In this document: piece by piece, positions 41,692 to 51,174 of the stretch
Numbering within the stretch: position 1 is the stretch's first letter
Layout: every line of letters starts with the position of its first letter
Source: an uncultured Prevotella sp.
GTDB lineage: Bacteria > Bacteroidota > Bacteroidia > Bacteroidales > Bacteroidaceae
Assembly (NCBI GenBank): GCA_938028745.1
Contig: CALIZL010000078.1
Location: forward strand, 1 to 63,327
Direction of reading: 5' to 3'
DNA: 63,327 nucleotides
Notes under the pieces: generated by a model
The model's input: only the letters and a program-made list of their open reading frames with translations
What the model was told of the DNA's origin: nothing
Database searches by the model: none
Made by a program: the position numbers and the translations under genes

Positions 41692-42606
41692 TTAGGCTTT
41701 CGAGGCGGCATCGGTGTGCGCGATGTGCAGATAAGTACACAGCTTAAACAGCTTGAAGGCCACGAGCGAAGGCTTGAAACCTATGATGCGCCGATGCAAC
41801 AGGGGCATCAGCTTGTTTAAAACCGAACGCACTGCCCCATCTAACCGCCATCGGCGCAATCGCCGTTCGAGCCGAACGATGGGCGAAAAGTCGGCCAACT
41901 CGGCACGAAAGGTGTATAGGGTGTGAAGTCCTTCGATGGTTTTACCCACGAAAACCACGTTGCTATCATAATGGTTAAAGCCAATGGGGTTGTTGATGTG
42001 GGCCACCTCAATGCCTTTTTGCGCCAACGACATGCCCCAAAACACATCTTCGTAGCCGTAGGTGAGAAAGCGACTGTCGAACGGAACGGCCTGCATGACG
42101 CGCTTTGACACCAAGATGTTAGACGTATTGAGGTTTTGATTGGGGCGTTTGGCGCGTTGTTGCGGCGTAAACTGCCGTTCGGCGGCTTGCTCATAGCGCA
42201 CTTTCAGCAACCTTTCGTCGTTCCATGCACCGCCATTGGTGGTGTTTCCGCCGTAAACCACGCCCCACTCGTCGGGGGTTTGCAAGTAACGCTCCACAAA
42301 ATGGGGCGAAACCACGCGCATATCGCTGTCAATAAATAGCAGCCAAGGCATGTTGGCCATGTCGGCCAAGTGGTTTCGGATAACTGCGCGCCCCACGTTT
42401 TCCTCACGAACGATATGCTTACAATGGCTCAGTGCCGTTATTTCGGCATTTCGGGCGATGTCGTCGGGCTGGTCACTGCCGTCTTCGGCCACCAATATTT
42501 CAAACTCCAAGCCACCCATTTCGCTTGCCTGCCTGTGCAGTTCGCGCACAAGGGGCAGACAAACGTAGTTGTAGGTGGGGATGAGGATAGACAATTGCGT
42601 TTTCAT
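41692..42606 (-). CDS. Glycosyltransferase family 2
   Basis: This 304-residue GT-A-fold enzyme has the N-terminal nucleotide-sugar motif LSILIPTYNYVCLPLVREL, VAEDGSDQPDD, the metal-binding DSD in LLFIDSDMRVVSPHFVERYL, and an acceptor region GYEDVFWGMSLAQKGIEVAHI with the conserved ED. No signal peptide; the C terminus is basic and hydrophobic and may contact the membrane. It probably acts in surface polysaccharide or lipid glycosylation, though no other glycan-synthesis genes adjoin. Specificity cannot be inferred. Confidence 0.92.
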   Translation of the reverse strand: MKTQLSILIPTYNYVCLPLVRELHRQASEMGGLEFEILVAEDGSDQPDDIARNAEITALSHCKHIVREENVGRAVIRNHLADMANMPWLLFIDSDMRVVSPHFVERYLQTPDEWGVVYGGNTTNGGAWNDERLLKVRYEQAAERQFTPQQRAKRPNQNLNTSNILVSKRVMQAVPFDSRFLTYGYEDVFWGMSLAQKGIEVAHINNPIGFNHYDSNVVFVGKTIEGLHTLYTFRAELADFSPIVRLERRLRRWRLDGAVRSVLNKLMPLLHRRIIGFKPSLVAFKLFKLCTYLHIAHTDAASKA

Positions 42607-42696
42607 TCTCGTGCTTACTGCTGTTGAGATGGGGATTTATGGAAACGTGTTTGGGCCAGAAAGCCGTTAGCTAACCGCCCCTGCCGCTCCCTATGT

Positions 42697-44040
42697 CTAT
42701 GCGTTGCCTGCTGGCTTGTTGGGCTTTCGGCGATTATGACTGCCCCGCGAACGGCCACTCTTGCCGCCTTGGGCGTGTTGGTTGGTGGGTTTCTCGTTGC
42801 GATTGCGCCCTCCACGCGGTTGTCCGTACTTCTGTCTACCACCGCGCGAACCTCTCGAACCACCCTTTTGCGGTGCTCGCGATGCCGTTTTATATTCGGG
42901 ACCATCGCCTATACCTTCGGGCAACGGCACCTTTTCTATCTCTTTTTCCAAGAAACGCTCAATCTGTTGGAAGTAATAAACGTCTTGGTCGCTGATAAGT
43001 GTAATGGCAACGCCATCGCGTTCGGCACGTGCCGTTCGGCCAATGCGGTGCACATAGTCTTCAACATCGTGCGGAACATCGTAGTTTATCACCATCGTAA
43101 TATCGTCAATATCAATGCCGCGCGACAATATATCGGTTGCAACGAGCACGTCGGTTGCGCCACTCTTAAACTTAAACATCACCTGGTCGCGTTCCTCTTG
43201 CGAAAGGTCCGAGTGCATTTCGTCGCTGTTTATCTTCATCCGCACCAAGGCGCGGTTAATTTCCTTCACCTTTTGTTTCTTGCCAGAGAAGATAATCACG
43301 CGGTTAAGGTTGCCTGCCTTAAAGATGTCTTCAAGCACTTTAAGTTTCTGCGGCTCGTAACAAAGGTAGGCTTTCTGCGCTATTTTCTCGGCTGGCTTGC
43401 TCACAGCGAGCTTAATTTCAACGGGATTTTTCAGCAAAGTCTTGGCCAACTGCTCTATTTTAGGCGGCATGGTGGCCGAGAACATGATGGTTTGGCAGGT
43501 TGGCGGCAGCTGTTTGGCAATGGTCATGATGTCTTCAGAGAAACCCATGTCGAGCATACGGTCGGCCTCATCCAACACAAAGAACGACACTTTGCTCAAA
43601 TCAACATTGCCCAACTGTATGTGTGAGATGAAACGACCAGGCGTTGCGATGATAATGTCGGCCCCCAAGCGCAGCGACTTTATCTCTTGGTCGTAGCGGT
43701 TGCCGTCGTTTCCGCCGTAAATGGGCAAACTGCTCACGCTGTCTAGGTAGTAGCCAAACCCTTGCATGGCCTGATCTATCTGCTGTGCAAGTTCTCTTGT
43801 GGGCGACATGATGATGCAATTGATGGCATCGTGTGGGAAACCGCCATCGTCGAGCATCGACATGATGGGCAATAAGTAAGCGGCCGTCTTGCCTGTGCCT
43901 GTTTGTGCCACGCCCAAGATGTCTTTTCCTTCTAGAATCTGGGGTATGCAATGCTCCTGAATGGGGGTACACGTCTCGAAACGCATATCGTAAAGTGCGT
44001 CGAGAACGTTGTCGTTTAAGTCTAATTCTTCAAATGTCAT
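42697..44040 (-). CDS. DEAD-box ATP-dependent RNA helicase (RhlE-like)
   Basis: This 447-residue helicase has all core motifs: Q motif TPIQEHCIPQ, Walker A AQTGTGKTAAYL, PTRELAQQ, ATPGRF, DEAD in VLDEADRMLDMGF, SAT in MFSATMP, and in the second domain VIIFSGKKQK, TDILSRGIDIDD and HRIGRTAR. The C-terminal 60 residues are a basic, Gly/Arg-rich tail (SRGSRGGRQKYGQPRGGR) for non-specific RNA binding. Bacterial homologs act in ribosome assembly, RNA decay and cold adaptation. Confidence 0.95.
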   Translation of the reverse strand: MTFEELDLNDNVLDALYDMRFETCTPIQEHCIPQILEGKDILGVAQTGTGKTAAYLLPIMSMLDDGGFPHDAINCIIMSPTRELAQQIDQAMQGFGYYLDSVSSLPIYGGNDGNRYDQEIKSLRLGADIIIATPGRFISHIQLGNVDLSKVSFFVLDEADRMLDMGFSEDIMTIAKQLPPTCQTIMFSATMPPKIEQLAKTLLKNPVEIKLAVSKPAEKIAQKAYLCYEPQKLKVLEDIFKAGNLNRVIIFSGKKQKVKEINRALVRMKINSDEMHSDLSQEERDQVMFKFKSGATDVLVATDILSRGIDIDDITMVINYDVPHDVEDYVHRIGRTARAERDGVAITLISDQDVYYFQQIERFLEKEIEKVPLPEGIGDGPEYKTASRAPQKGGSRGSRGGRQKYGQPRGGRNRNEKPTNQHAQGGKSGRSRGSHNRRKPNKPAGNA

Positions 44041-44145
44041 GTTGTGTAAGGCACGTTTTCTTCTTTCCTGTGCCGCTGTTTTTTAATATGATAATCTTCT
44101 TGCCTTGGTTTGTTTGCTGGCTATTGGCTGCCTGCCTACTCGGCG

Positions 44146-45345
44146 TTAGTTGGGCGCGCTGCGGTAACAGAAGTAGGCCACAACAGCAAAGAGCAGGTTG
44201 GGAATCCATGCGGCGAGCATGGGAGGCGTATTGGCATTGACGGCAAACGTGGCCGAAACGGTTTGCAAGAGAATATAACCGAAACTCAAAGCCAAGCCGA
44301 TGCCGAGGTAAAGTCCCATTCCGCCCTTGCGCTTACGCGACGAGAGCGACAGGCCAATGGTGGTTAGGATGAACGATGCAAAGGAGGCGGCGATGCGTTT
44401 GTGGTATTCCACCTCGTATTGCACCACGTTGCTGCTGCCCCGCCCTATCTGTTTGGAGATGTAGGAAGAGAGTTCGGGATTGGTGAAAGTCTCTTGTTGG
44501 CCCTTAGAAAACACTAAGTCGGCTGGTTCCATCATGATGAGGGTATCTCGTTTGTCGCCGTATGTTATCTTCTCGCGCAAGGCTTTCATCTCGCGAATGC
44601 GCCAATTATACACCTGCCAGTGGTATTTTGAATCGCTGATGGTGTCGTATTGTATTTCGGAGGCTGTCATGTGGCTCACCAATTTCTTGTTTTCAAACTT
44701 GTCTAGCGAAAAGCCATAGCCCCGTTTCGTCTTGTCGTCGTAGTGTTGTATGTAGGCAATCACGCCGCGGTCTACCTGCAATTGCACGTTCTGTGCCGAC
44801 GTATTCTTCTTGCTGTTCTTGTACATCGACTCGAAGTTCTGCCTTATCACCGTGCCATGAGGTATTACATAACCGCTAAGATAGAACGAAAGACACGATA
44901 TGAGCAAGCACGACACCATGTAAGGACGCATCAAACGATTGAAAGAAACGCCTGCGGCCAACATCGAAATGATTTCGGACGTGCCGGCTAGCTTGGAAGT
45001 AAAGAAGATAACGGCAATGAATACGAACAGCGGACTAAACAAATTGGCGAAGTAAGGCACGAAATTGGCGTAGTAATCGAACACGATGGCCTTCAATGGC
45101 GCATGAAATTGGGTGAACTTTGCCAAATTCTCGTTCACATCGAACACGATGGCGATTGAGATAATGAGCAAAATCGAGAAGACGTAGGTGCCAATGAACT
45201 TGCGAATGATGTACCAATCGAGTATTTTGAGGTAGCGCGTGGGCAACAATACGCGCAAGAAAGCCAAGCGGGCAACAAGCCATGCCACCCACTTTTGCCT
45301 CATACACCGTAGCCTCAACAGCTTGATAGAGCGTCTAATTTGCAT
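44146..45345 (-). CDS. LptF/LptG family permease
   Basis: This 399-residue integral membrane protein has a YjgP/YjgQ architecture: membrane helices near the N terminus (KFIGTYVFSILLIISIAIVF), at LFSPLFVFIAVIFF and YMVSCLLISCLSFYLSGYVI, a large periplasmic beta-jellyroll segment, and three C-terminal helices including FASFILTTIGLSL and GLALSFGYILLQT. It should pass lipopolysaccharide from the inner membrane to the Lpt bridge. Start alternatives are 45345 and 45303. Its partner permease and LptB are not in the window. It lies 22 nt after tgt in the same direction. Confidence 0.92.
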   Translation of the reverse strand: MQIRRSIKLLRLRCMRQKWVAWLVARLAFLRVLLPTRYLKILDWYIIRKFIGTYVFSILLIISIAIVFDVNENLAKFTQFHAPLKAIVFDYYANFVPYFANLFSPLFVFIAVIFFTSKLAGTSEIISMLAAGVSFNRLMRPYMVSCLLISCLSFYLSGYVIPHGTVIRQNFESMYKNSKKNTSAQNVQLQVDRGVIAYIQHYDDKTKRGYGFSLDKFENKKLVSHMTASEIQYDTISDSKYHWQVYNWRIREMKALREKITYGDKRDTLIMMEPADLVFSKGQQETFTNPELSSYISKQIGRGSSNVVQYEVEYHKRIAASFASFILTTIGLSLSSRKRKGGMGLYLGIGLALSFGYILLQTVSATFAVNANTPPMLAAWIPNLLFAVVAYFCYRSAPN

Positions 45346-45367
45346 TCGTTACATTGTTTTTTGCGCT

Positions 45368-46495
45368 TTACACGCGTCGGTTAAGGTTGTCGATAACGCT
45401 GGCTTTCCACTGAACGAAGTCGCCTTGCTCGATGTGCATGCGCGCATCTGCCGTTAGTCGCAGGTAGAAAGCCAAATTGTGAATGCTTGCTATTTGCATG
45501 GCGAGCAACTCTTGCGCCTTAAACAGGTGATGCAAGTAGGCTTTCGAGTGGATGCGGTCTATCTCGCAGCCCTCGGGATCGATGGGCGAGAAGTCGTCTT
45601 CCCACTTTTTGTTGCGCATGTTCATCGTTCCTTGGTAGGTAAACAGCATGGCGTTACGCCCGTTTCGGGTGGGCATCACACAATCGAACATGTCTACGCC
45701 ACGTTCAATTGCTTCGAGAATGTTCTGCGGTGTGCCTACGCCCATGAGGTAACGGGGCTTGTCTTTGGGCAAAATTTCGTTTACAACCTCAATCATTTCG
45801 TACATCACCTCGGTTGGTTCGCCAACAGCCAAACCGCCAATGGCGTTTCCGTCGGCGCCTTTGTCGGCCACATGCTTGGCCGCCTCTTGGCGAAGGTCTT
45901 TATAAGTGCAGCCTTGCACGATGGGAAAGAGGCTTTGCTGATAGCCATACAGCGGCTCGGTTTCGTTAAAACGCTTGAAACAGCGGTCTAACCAGCGTTG
46001 GGTTAAGCCCAAACTTTTCTTTGCGTATGCGTAATCGCTATTGCCCGGAGGGCACTCGTCGAATGCCATCATGATGTCGGCACCTATTATTCGTTCGGTG
46101 TCCATCACGCTTTCGGGCGTAAACACATGCTTGCTGCCGTCGATATGCGAACGAAACTCGCAGCCATTCTCGGTTAATCGGCGTATGCCTGTGAGCGAAA
46201 ACACTTGAAAACCGCCCGAATCGGTAAGTATAGGCCTATCCCACGTGTTGAACTTATGCAGTCCGCCTGCCTTTTTCAGCACGTCTAGGCCTGGCCTAAG
46301 ATAAAGGTGATAGGTATTGCCGAGTATGATTTGCGCCTTCACCTGCTGGCGCAGTTCGCTGAAATGCACACCTTTCACCGACCCACATGTGCCTACGGGC
46401 ATGAATACGGGTGTCTTTATTTGTCCGTGGTCGGTGGTGATAATGCCCGTTCGGGCGTCCGATGCCGTATCGGTATGTTGCAATTCAAATTTCAT
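45368..46495 (-). CDS. tgt: tRNA-guanine transglycosylase, zinc-cysteine motif reduced
   Basis: This 375-residue TIM-barrel enzyme exchanges G34 for a 7-deazaguanine base in GUN-anticodon tRNAs. TDSGGFQVFSL with the active-site Asp, GGLAVGEPTEVMYEM, RYLMGVGTP and DCVMPTRNGRNAMLFT are conserved. The C-terminal zinc site, normally CxCxxC plus a His, is altered: the aligned loop reads DPEGCEIDRIHSKAY with only one Cys, while the downstream ASIHNLAFY His is kept. The start MKFELQHTD at 46495 is preferred over an upstream extension reaching 46528. It lies 7 nt after lon. Confidence 0.93.
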   Translation of the reverse strand: MKFELQHTDTASDARTGIITTDHGQIKTPVFMPVGTCGSVKGVHFSELRQQVKAQIILGNTYHLYLRPGLDVLKKAGGLHKFNTWDRPILTDSGGFQVFSLTGIRRLTENGCEFRSHIDGSKHVFTPESVMDTERIIGADIMMAFDECPPGNSDYAYAKKSLGLTQRWLDRCFKRFNETEPLYGYQQSLFPIVQGCTYKDLRQEAAKHVADKGADGNAIGGLAVGEPTEVMYEMIEVVNEILPKDKPRYLMGVGTPQNILEAIERGVDMFDCVMPTRNGRNAMLFTYQGTMNMRNKKWEDDFSPIDPEGCEIDRIHSKAYLHHLFKAQELLAMQIASIHNLAFYLRLTADARMHIEQGDFVQWKASVIDNLNRRV

Positions 46496-46502
46496 CTCGC
46501 TA

Positions 46503-48968
46503 TCAATCCTTTTTCTTCTCTTCCTCAATGTCGAACTTGATGGCGTTTTCCACCACCTCGTTGGTCAGTGCAAAGTCCCAAACGTCTTGCACATTCTCCA
46601 CGTAATGGAACTTAACGCCCGTGAGATATTTCTCTGGAATTTCTTCTATATCTTTCTTATTGGCGCGACACATCATTATATCGGTGATGCCTGCGCGCTT
46701 TGCTGCCAATATCTTTTCTTTTATTCCGCCCACGGGCAGCACCTTTCCACGTAGCGTTATCTCGCCAGTCATGGCGGTGTTCTTACGCACTTTGCGTTGG
46801 GTTAACGCCGAGGCGATAGACGTGGCGATGGTGATACCAGCCGAAGGTCCGTCTTTTGGGGTGGCTCCTTCGGGCACATGGATGTGGATGTTCCATTGGT
46901 CGAACAGGCGATAGTCAACACCAAGCTTGTCTACATGGGCCTTAACGTATTCCAAAGCGATAACGGCCGACTCTTTCATCACGTCGCCGAGGTTGCCCGT
47001 AAGCGTTAGTTTTGCCCCACGACCTTTGCTCAACGAGGTTTCGATGAACAGAATTTCGCCGCCAACGCTTGTCCAAGCCAAGCCCGTAACCACGCCGGCG
47101 TAGTCGTTGCCTTGGTAAATGTCTCGGTAATAAGGTGGTTTACCCAGCAGTCCTTCTATCTCGGCAGGCGTTATTTTGACAAAAGGCAACTCGCCGTTAA
47201 GTGCCCGCAGGTAGGCCATCTTGCGCAAAGCCTTGTCTATTTGCTTTTCAAGCTGCCTCACACCACTCTCACGAGTGTATTGTTCAATAATCTTTTCCAG
47301 GGCCGCCTTGTTGAAGTTGGGTTTCTCTGTGGCGTTTTTAGCCAAGCCCGTGTTCTGCAATTCGCGCGGCACAAGGTGGCGTTTGGCAATTTCTATCTTC
47401 TCTTCGGTGATGTAACCGCTCACCTCGATAAGTTCCATACGGTCGAGCAATGGACGCGGAATGGTGTTGAGGTCGTTGGCAGTGGCAATGAAAAGCACGC
47501 GCGAGAGGTCGAAATCAACATCGAGATAGTTGTCGTGGAAGGCGTTATTCTGCTCTGGGTCGAGCACTTCGAGCAAGGCCGACGAGGGGTCGCCGTGCAA
47601 AGTGTTCTGCGTTACCTTGTCTATCTCGTCGAGAATAAACACGGGATTGGACGAGCCTGCTTTCTGTATGCTCTTGATGATGCGGCCAGGCATGGCGCCA
47701 ACATAGGTTCGGCGGTGTCCGCGAATTTCCGATTCGTCGTGCAATCCGCCCAACGACATGCGCACATACTTACGGTTCATGGCCGTGGCGATGCTCTTTC
47801 CAAGACTGGTTTTACCCACTCCGGGAGGTCCGTAAAGACAAATGATGGGCGATTTAAGGTCACCGCTAAGCTGTAACACGGCCAAATGCTCCAAGATACG
47901 GTCCTTCACCTTTTCCATTCCATAGTGGTCGTGGTCCAAAACCTTTTGGGCACGCTTGATGCTGAGGTCGTCTTTGGTGTATTCGTTCCACGGCAAGCCC
48001 ACCATCGTTTGCAGATAAGTGAGCTGTATGCTGTAATCGGGACTTTGCGGATTAAGTGTATCGAGTTTATCTAATTCCTTATAGAATATCTTGCTTACCT
48101 CTTCCGACCACTTCTTGCCCTTCGCTTTTTCCTCCAATTCGCGGTGTTCGGGCGAACCTTCGCCGTTACCCAGCTCTTCCTTGATATTCTTTATCTGTTG
48201 TTGTAAGAAGTATTCGCGTTGCTGTTCGTCGATGTCTTCGCGCGTTTTCGAACGTATGGTTTGCTTAATCTGCAACAGCTGCATCTCCTTATTCAGGGTT
48301 TTCAGGGCGATATACACGCGTTCGAGCGAGTTGTCGACCTCCAACATATGCATCTTATCGTTAAGGTCGAAGGGCATGTTCGAGCAGATGAAGTTGGTAG
48401 CGATAACATCGTGGTGTATGTTTGCTATGGCAAACTGCGCCTCGTCGGGCATTTCCTCGTTCATCTTGATAAATTCCACGGTCTGACTGCGAAGGTCTTC
48501 CATGGCCGTATGGTATTCGCTCGTGTCTTCGCCGATAAATATTTCGGGTTTCTTAGTGGTCTGCGCCACGAGGTAAGGCTTGCGTTTCACCACGTCTTCT
48601 AGCTGGCAACGCCCCAATCCCTGCACAATGGCAGTGATGTTGTTGCCAGGGCCCGACATTTCAAGCACCCTAACCAACTTGGCATACACGCCTATGGGAA
48701 AGAGATCTTTCTTTCCTGGCTCCTCAATATCGGCGTTTTTCTGGCAGAACACGGCAAAGACCTGATCGGGGTCTTTCTTTAATTTGTTTACAAGACTTAC
48801 ACTTGCAGCCCTTCCCACAAGTATCGGCGTCACCACACCGGGGAACAATACGAGATTACGAGTGGCCAAAACAGGTACCACATCGGGCGTAGGGGTGTCG
48901 AAAAGCGTGCTGATATCGCCCTCGTAGTCGGCAATCATTTGTATTGAAGTATTGTTTCTTCTGTCCAT
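46503..48968 (-). CDS. lon: ATP-dependent protease Lon
   Basis: This 821-residue AAA+ serine protease has an N-terminal LON substrate domain (PVLATRNLVLFPGVVTPI), a coiled-coil linker, the AAA+ module with Walker A YGPPGVGKTSLGKSIA and Walker B PVFILDEIDKV, and a C-terminal protease domain with Ser in PKDGPSAGITIAT and Lys in PVGGIKEKILAA (Ser-Lys dyad). Length is normal for LonA. The promoter element TACCTTTG lies 30 nt upstream. It heads a minus-strand series lon-tgt-lptF/G. Confidence 0.97.
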   Translation of the reverse strand: MDRRNNTSIQMIADYEGDISTLFDTPTPDVVPVLATRNLVLFPGVVTPILVGRAASVSLVNKLKKDPDQVFAVFCQKNADIEEPGKKDLFPIGVYAKLVRVLEMSGPGNNITAIVQGLGRCQLEDVVKRKPYLVAQTTKKPEIFIGEDTSEYHTAMEDLRSQTVEFIKMNEEMPDEAQFAIANIHHDVIATNFICSNMPFDLNDKMHMLEVDNSLERVYIALKTLNKEMQLLQIKQTIRSKTREDIDEQQREYFLQQQIKNIKEELGNGEGSPEHRELEEKAKGKKWSEEVSKIFYKELDKLDTLNPQSPDYSIQLTYLQTMVGLPWNEYTKDDLSIKRAQKVLDHDHYGMEKVKDRILEHLAVLQLSGDLKSPIICLYGPPGVGKTSLGKSIATAMNRKYVRMSLGGLHDESEIRGHRRTYVGAMPGRIIKSIQKAGSSNPVFILDEIDKVTQNTLHGDPSSALLEVLDPEQNNAFHDNYLDVDFDLSRVLFIATANDLNTIPRPLLDRMELIEVSGYITEEKIEIAKRHLVPRELQNTGLAKNATEKPNFNKAALEKIIEQYTRESGVRQLEKQIDKALRKMAYLRALNGELPFVKITPAEIEGLLGKPPYYRDIYQGNDYAGVVTGLAWTSVGGEILFIETSLSKGRGAKLTLTGNLGDVMKESAVIALEYVKAHVDKLGVDYRLFDQWNIHIHVPEGATPKDGPSAGITIATSIASALTQRKVRKNTAMTGEITLRGKVLPVGGIKEKILAAKRAGITDIMMCRANKKDIEEIPEKYLTGVKFHYVENVQDVWDFALTNEVVENAIKFDIEEEKKKD

Positions 48969-48997
48969 TTATTCTTCTTTGCTCTTTATTAAGGCTA

Positions 48998-49005
48998 CAA
49001 AGGTA
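48998..49005 (-). promoter_or_regulatory. -7 element TACCTTTG for lon
   Basis: TACCTTTG on the minus strand, 30 nt before the lon ATG. A second TATCTTTG at 49096-49103 could be an additional, more distant promoter. Confidence 0.55.
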
Positions 49006-49121
49006 CGAATAAATCGTGAGATTAGGGCATTTCGCCCACATTAATAGCTAGTTCGAACACTTTGCTGCAATAAGATAAACTATCATTTTTAAAGCCAAAG
49101 ATATAAATATCGGCTCATTCG

Positions 49122-49153
49122 TTTGGTTGTTTTGTAATTAAAACCTACCTTTG
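49122..49153 (+). promoter_or_regulatory. Consensus promoter TTTG-N20-TACCTTTG for the EamA transporter gene
   Basis: TTTG at 49122-49125 and TACCTTTG at 49146-49153 are separated by 20 nt, a full match to the Bacteroidota promoter, 28 nt before the ATG at 49182. Confidence 0.8.
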
Positions 49154-49181
49154 CCAACAGCTATTTATCAATAAAGCACGC

Positions 49182-50105
49182 ATGACTAGGCCTACATCTA
49201 CACACGCAAACCTTCTTTACCACGTGGTGGCTTTCGTCACGGTGGCCATTTGGGGTTCTACATTCATCTCCACCAAGCTCCTTATTTACGCCGGACTTTC
49301 GCCTGCGCACATCTTCACCTTGCGTTTTCTCATTGCATATGTGTTGATGTTGGGGTTCACGCTCGTTGGTCCACGCAGGGCAGGCGGCCGCAAATTGCTG
49401 TGCAACAACCTTTCCGACGAGGGTTGCATGATGCTATTGGGCATCACGGGTGGCTCTGCATTCTTCCTCATGCAGAACGAGGCGTTGCGCTTTTCCACTG
49501 CCACCAACGTGTCGCTCATTGTCTGTTCGTGTCCGTTGTTCACTATGGTACTCATGCGACTGCTGGTGCACGGCACGCGTTTAGGCTCCTTGCAGGTAGT
49601 CGGAACGCTTTTCTCCTTTGTAGGCATGGCCGCAGTGGTACTCAACGGCAAGTTTGTACTTCACCTTTCGCCGCTAGGCGACTTCCTTGCGCTATGTGCA
49701 TGCCTTGCATGGGCTTTCTATTCCATCATCATGAAACGCATGAACGAACGCTACGACAGCCTTTTTATCACCCGAAAGGTGTTTTTCTACGGTCTGCTTA
49801 CCATGCTGCCTTACTACATACTGGTGCCGCAGATGCCGCCACTGCATGCCTTGACGCGCCTTGATGTTATCGGGCACTTGCTTTTCCTCGGCGTTTTGGG
49901 TTCGATGATCTGTTTTCTTACATGGACCTGGGTAATGGGAAAGCTAGGAGCCATGCGTGCAACAAACTACATTTACGTCAATCCCATCACCACCATTGTA
50001 TTTGCATGGCTCGTACTTCACGAAACCATCACGCCCTATTTTATTGTGGGAACGGTGTTTATACTCGTGGGATTGTTTCTTAGCAGCAAGGCAAAAACCA
50101 CATGA
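49182..50105 (+). CDS. EamA/DMT-family transporter
   Basis: This 307-residue membrane protein with about ten helices and an internal two-fold EamA repeat is a drug/metabolite exporter-type carrier. The N-terminal repeat starts VAFVTVAIWGSTFISTKLLIYAGLSPAHIFTLRFLIAYVLML in pieces. The C-terminal repeat contains LALCACLAWAFYSIIMKRM and NYIYVNPITTIVFAWLVLHE, the typical EamA end. Substrate unknown. Its stop overlaps the next start (ATGA). Confidence 0.93.
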   Translation: MTRPTSTHANLLYHVVAFVTVAIWGSTFISTKLLIYAGLSPAHIFTLRFLIAYVLMLGFTLVGPRRAGGRKLLCNNLSDEGCMMLLGITGGSAFFLMQNEALRFSTATNVSLIVCSCPLFTMVLMRLLVHGTRLGSLQVVGTLFSFVGMAAVVLNGKFVLHLSPLGDFLALCACLAWAFYSIIMKRMNERYDSLFITRKVFFYGLLTMLPYYILVPQMPPLHALTRLDVIGHLLFLGVLGSMICFLTWTWVMGKLGAMRATNYIYVNPITTIVFAWLVLHETITPYFIVGTVFILVGLFLSSKAKTT

Positions 50106-51067
50106 CAACACTTGGCACGCTCCTCATTTCGCTTTTTACGCTGGTTCAACTTAATTGCGAAAACCTCTTCGATTGCCGTCACGACAGCCTGAAAAACGAC
50201 CAAGAGTTTCTGCCCGAAGCCTATCGCCATTGGACTCCCTCGCGATACTGGAAGAAACTAAACCGCATTGGGCAAGAGATTGTGGCCTGCGGAGGGGAAG
50301 GAAAGCAATGGCGACTGCCCGACCTCGTGGCACTTTGCGAGGTTGAAAACGACAGCGTGCTGCACGATCTCACACGCCGTTCGCTACTTCGCACGGCTCG
50401 ATACGAATATGTAATGACCCATTCGCCCGACCTTCGCGGCATCGACGTGGCCCTACTCTACTCTCCCTTTACCTTTGCACTTGTTAAAAGCTATGCCCTT
50501 CGCATAAAGCCACCTACGGGCATGCGCCCCACACGCGACATCCTGTATGCCAAAGGTCTAACCTTTGGGGGCGACACGCTGCACGTTTTTGTGCTCCATG
50601 CGCCCAGCAGGGCTGGCGGCGAGGCCAACACACGCCCTTATCGCATGGCCGTGGCAGACCGATTGTGTACCGCCATCGACTCGATTAGGCAAGGAACCCC
50701 AACGGCTAACATCGTGGTTACGGGCGACTTTAACGACTATGGCGACGCGCCTGCTTTGCGTTTGCTGGCTGTCAACGGCCTAACAGACGTGTCGGCCAAC
50801 GCCATTGGCATTAACGGCGCGAAAGGAACTTATCGTTACCAAGGCGAATGGGGTAGCCTAGACCATATTTTCGTTAGCCAAAAGATATGCGAAAAGGGCG
50901 TTTCCTGCCACATTTTCGATGCCCCATTCCTAATGGAAGACGAAGAAAAATATGGCGGGAAACGCCCTTGGCGAACCTATCAAGGCCCTAAATACCTTGG
51001 CGGTTTTAGCGACCACCTACCCTTGGTAGTTACTTTCGGCATGCCCGATGCGGCAAGTAAGCCCTGA
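50102..51067 (+). CDS. Endonuclease/exonuclease/phosphatase family protein
   Basis: This 321-residue protein has the EEP (DNase I-like) fold: LNCENLFDCRHDSL, the metal-binding Glu in VALCEVEND, DIDVALLYSP-like substrate region, VTGDFNDYGDAPA, and the C-terminal GSLDHIFVS and GGFSDHLPLVV with the catalytic Asp-His pair. Homologs in Bacteroidota are usually exported. Here the hydrophobic leader is very short (TLLISLFTLVQ) and leads straight into the first strand, so export is uncertain. It is translationally coupled to the transporter gene (4-nt overlap). Confidence 0.9.
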   Translation: MTTLGTLLISLFTLVQLNCENLFDCRHDSLKNDQEFLPEAYRHWTPSRYWKKLNRIGQEIVACGGEGKQWRLPDLVALCEVENDSVLHDLTRRSLLRTARYEYVMTHSPDLRGIDVALLYSPFTFALVKSYALRIKPPTGMRPTRDILYAKGLTFGGDTLHVFVLHAPSRAGGEANTRPYRMAVADRLCTAIDSIRQGTPTANIVVTGDFNDYGDAPALRLLAVNGLTDVSANAIGINGAKGTYRYQGEWGSLDHIFVSQKICEKGVSCHIFDAPFLMEDEEKYGGKRPWRTYQGPKYLGGFSDHLPLVVTFGMPDAASKP

Positions 51068-51174
51068 CACGAGCAAGAAAACTGCGCAACGCCCCTATAA
51101 ATAAAACGGTGTTAACCAACAACAGCCAATGCACATTGCATGTTTTTGCCAGCCGAATGATTACTTTCGCATGC

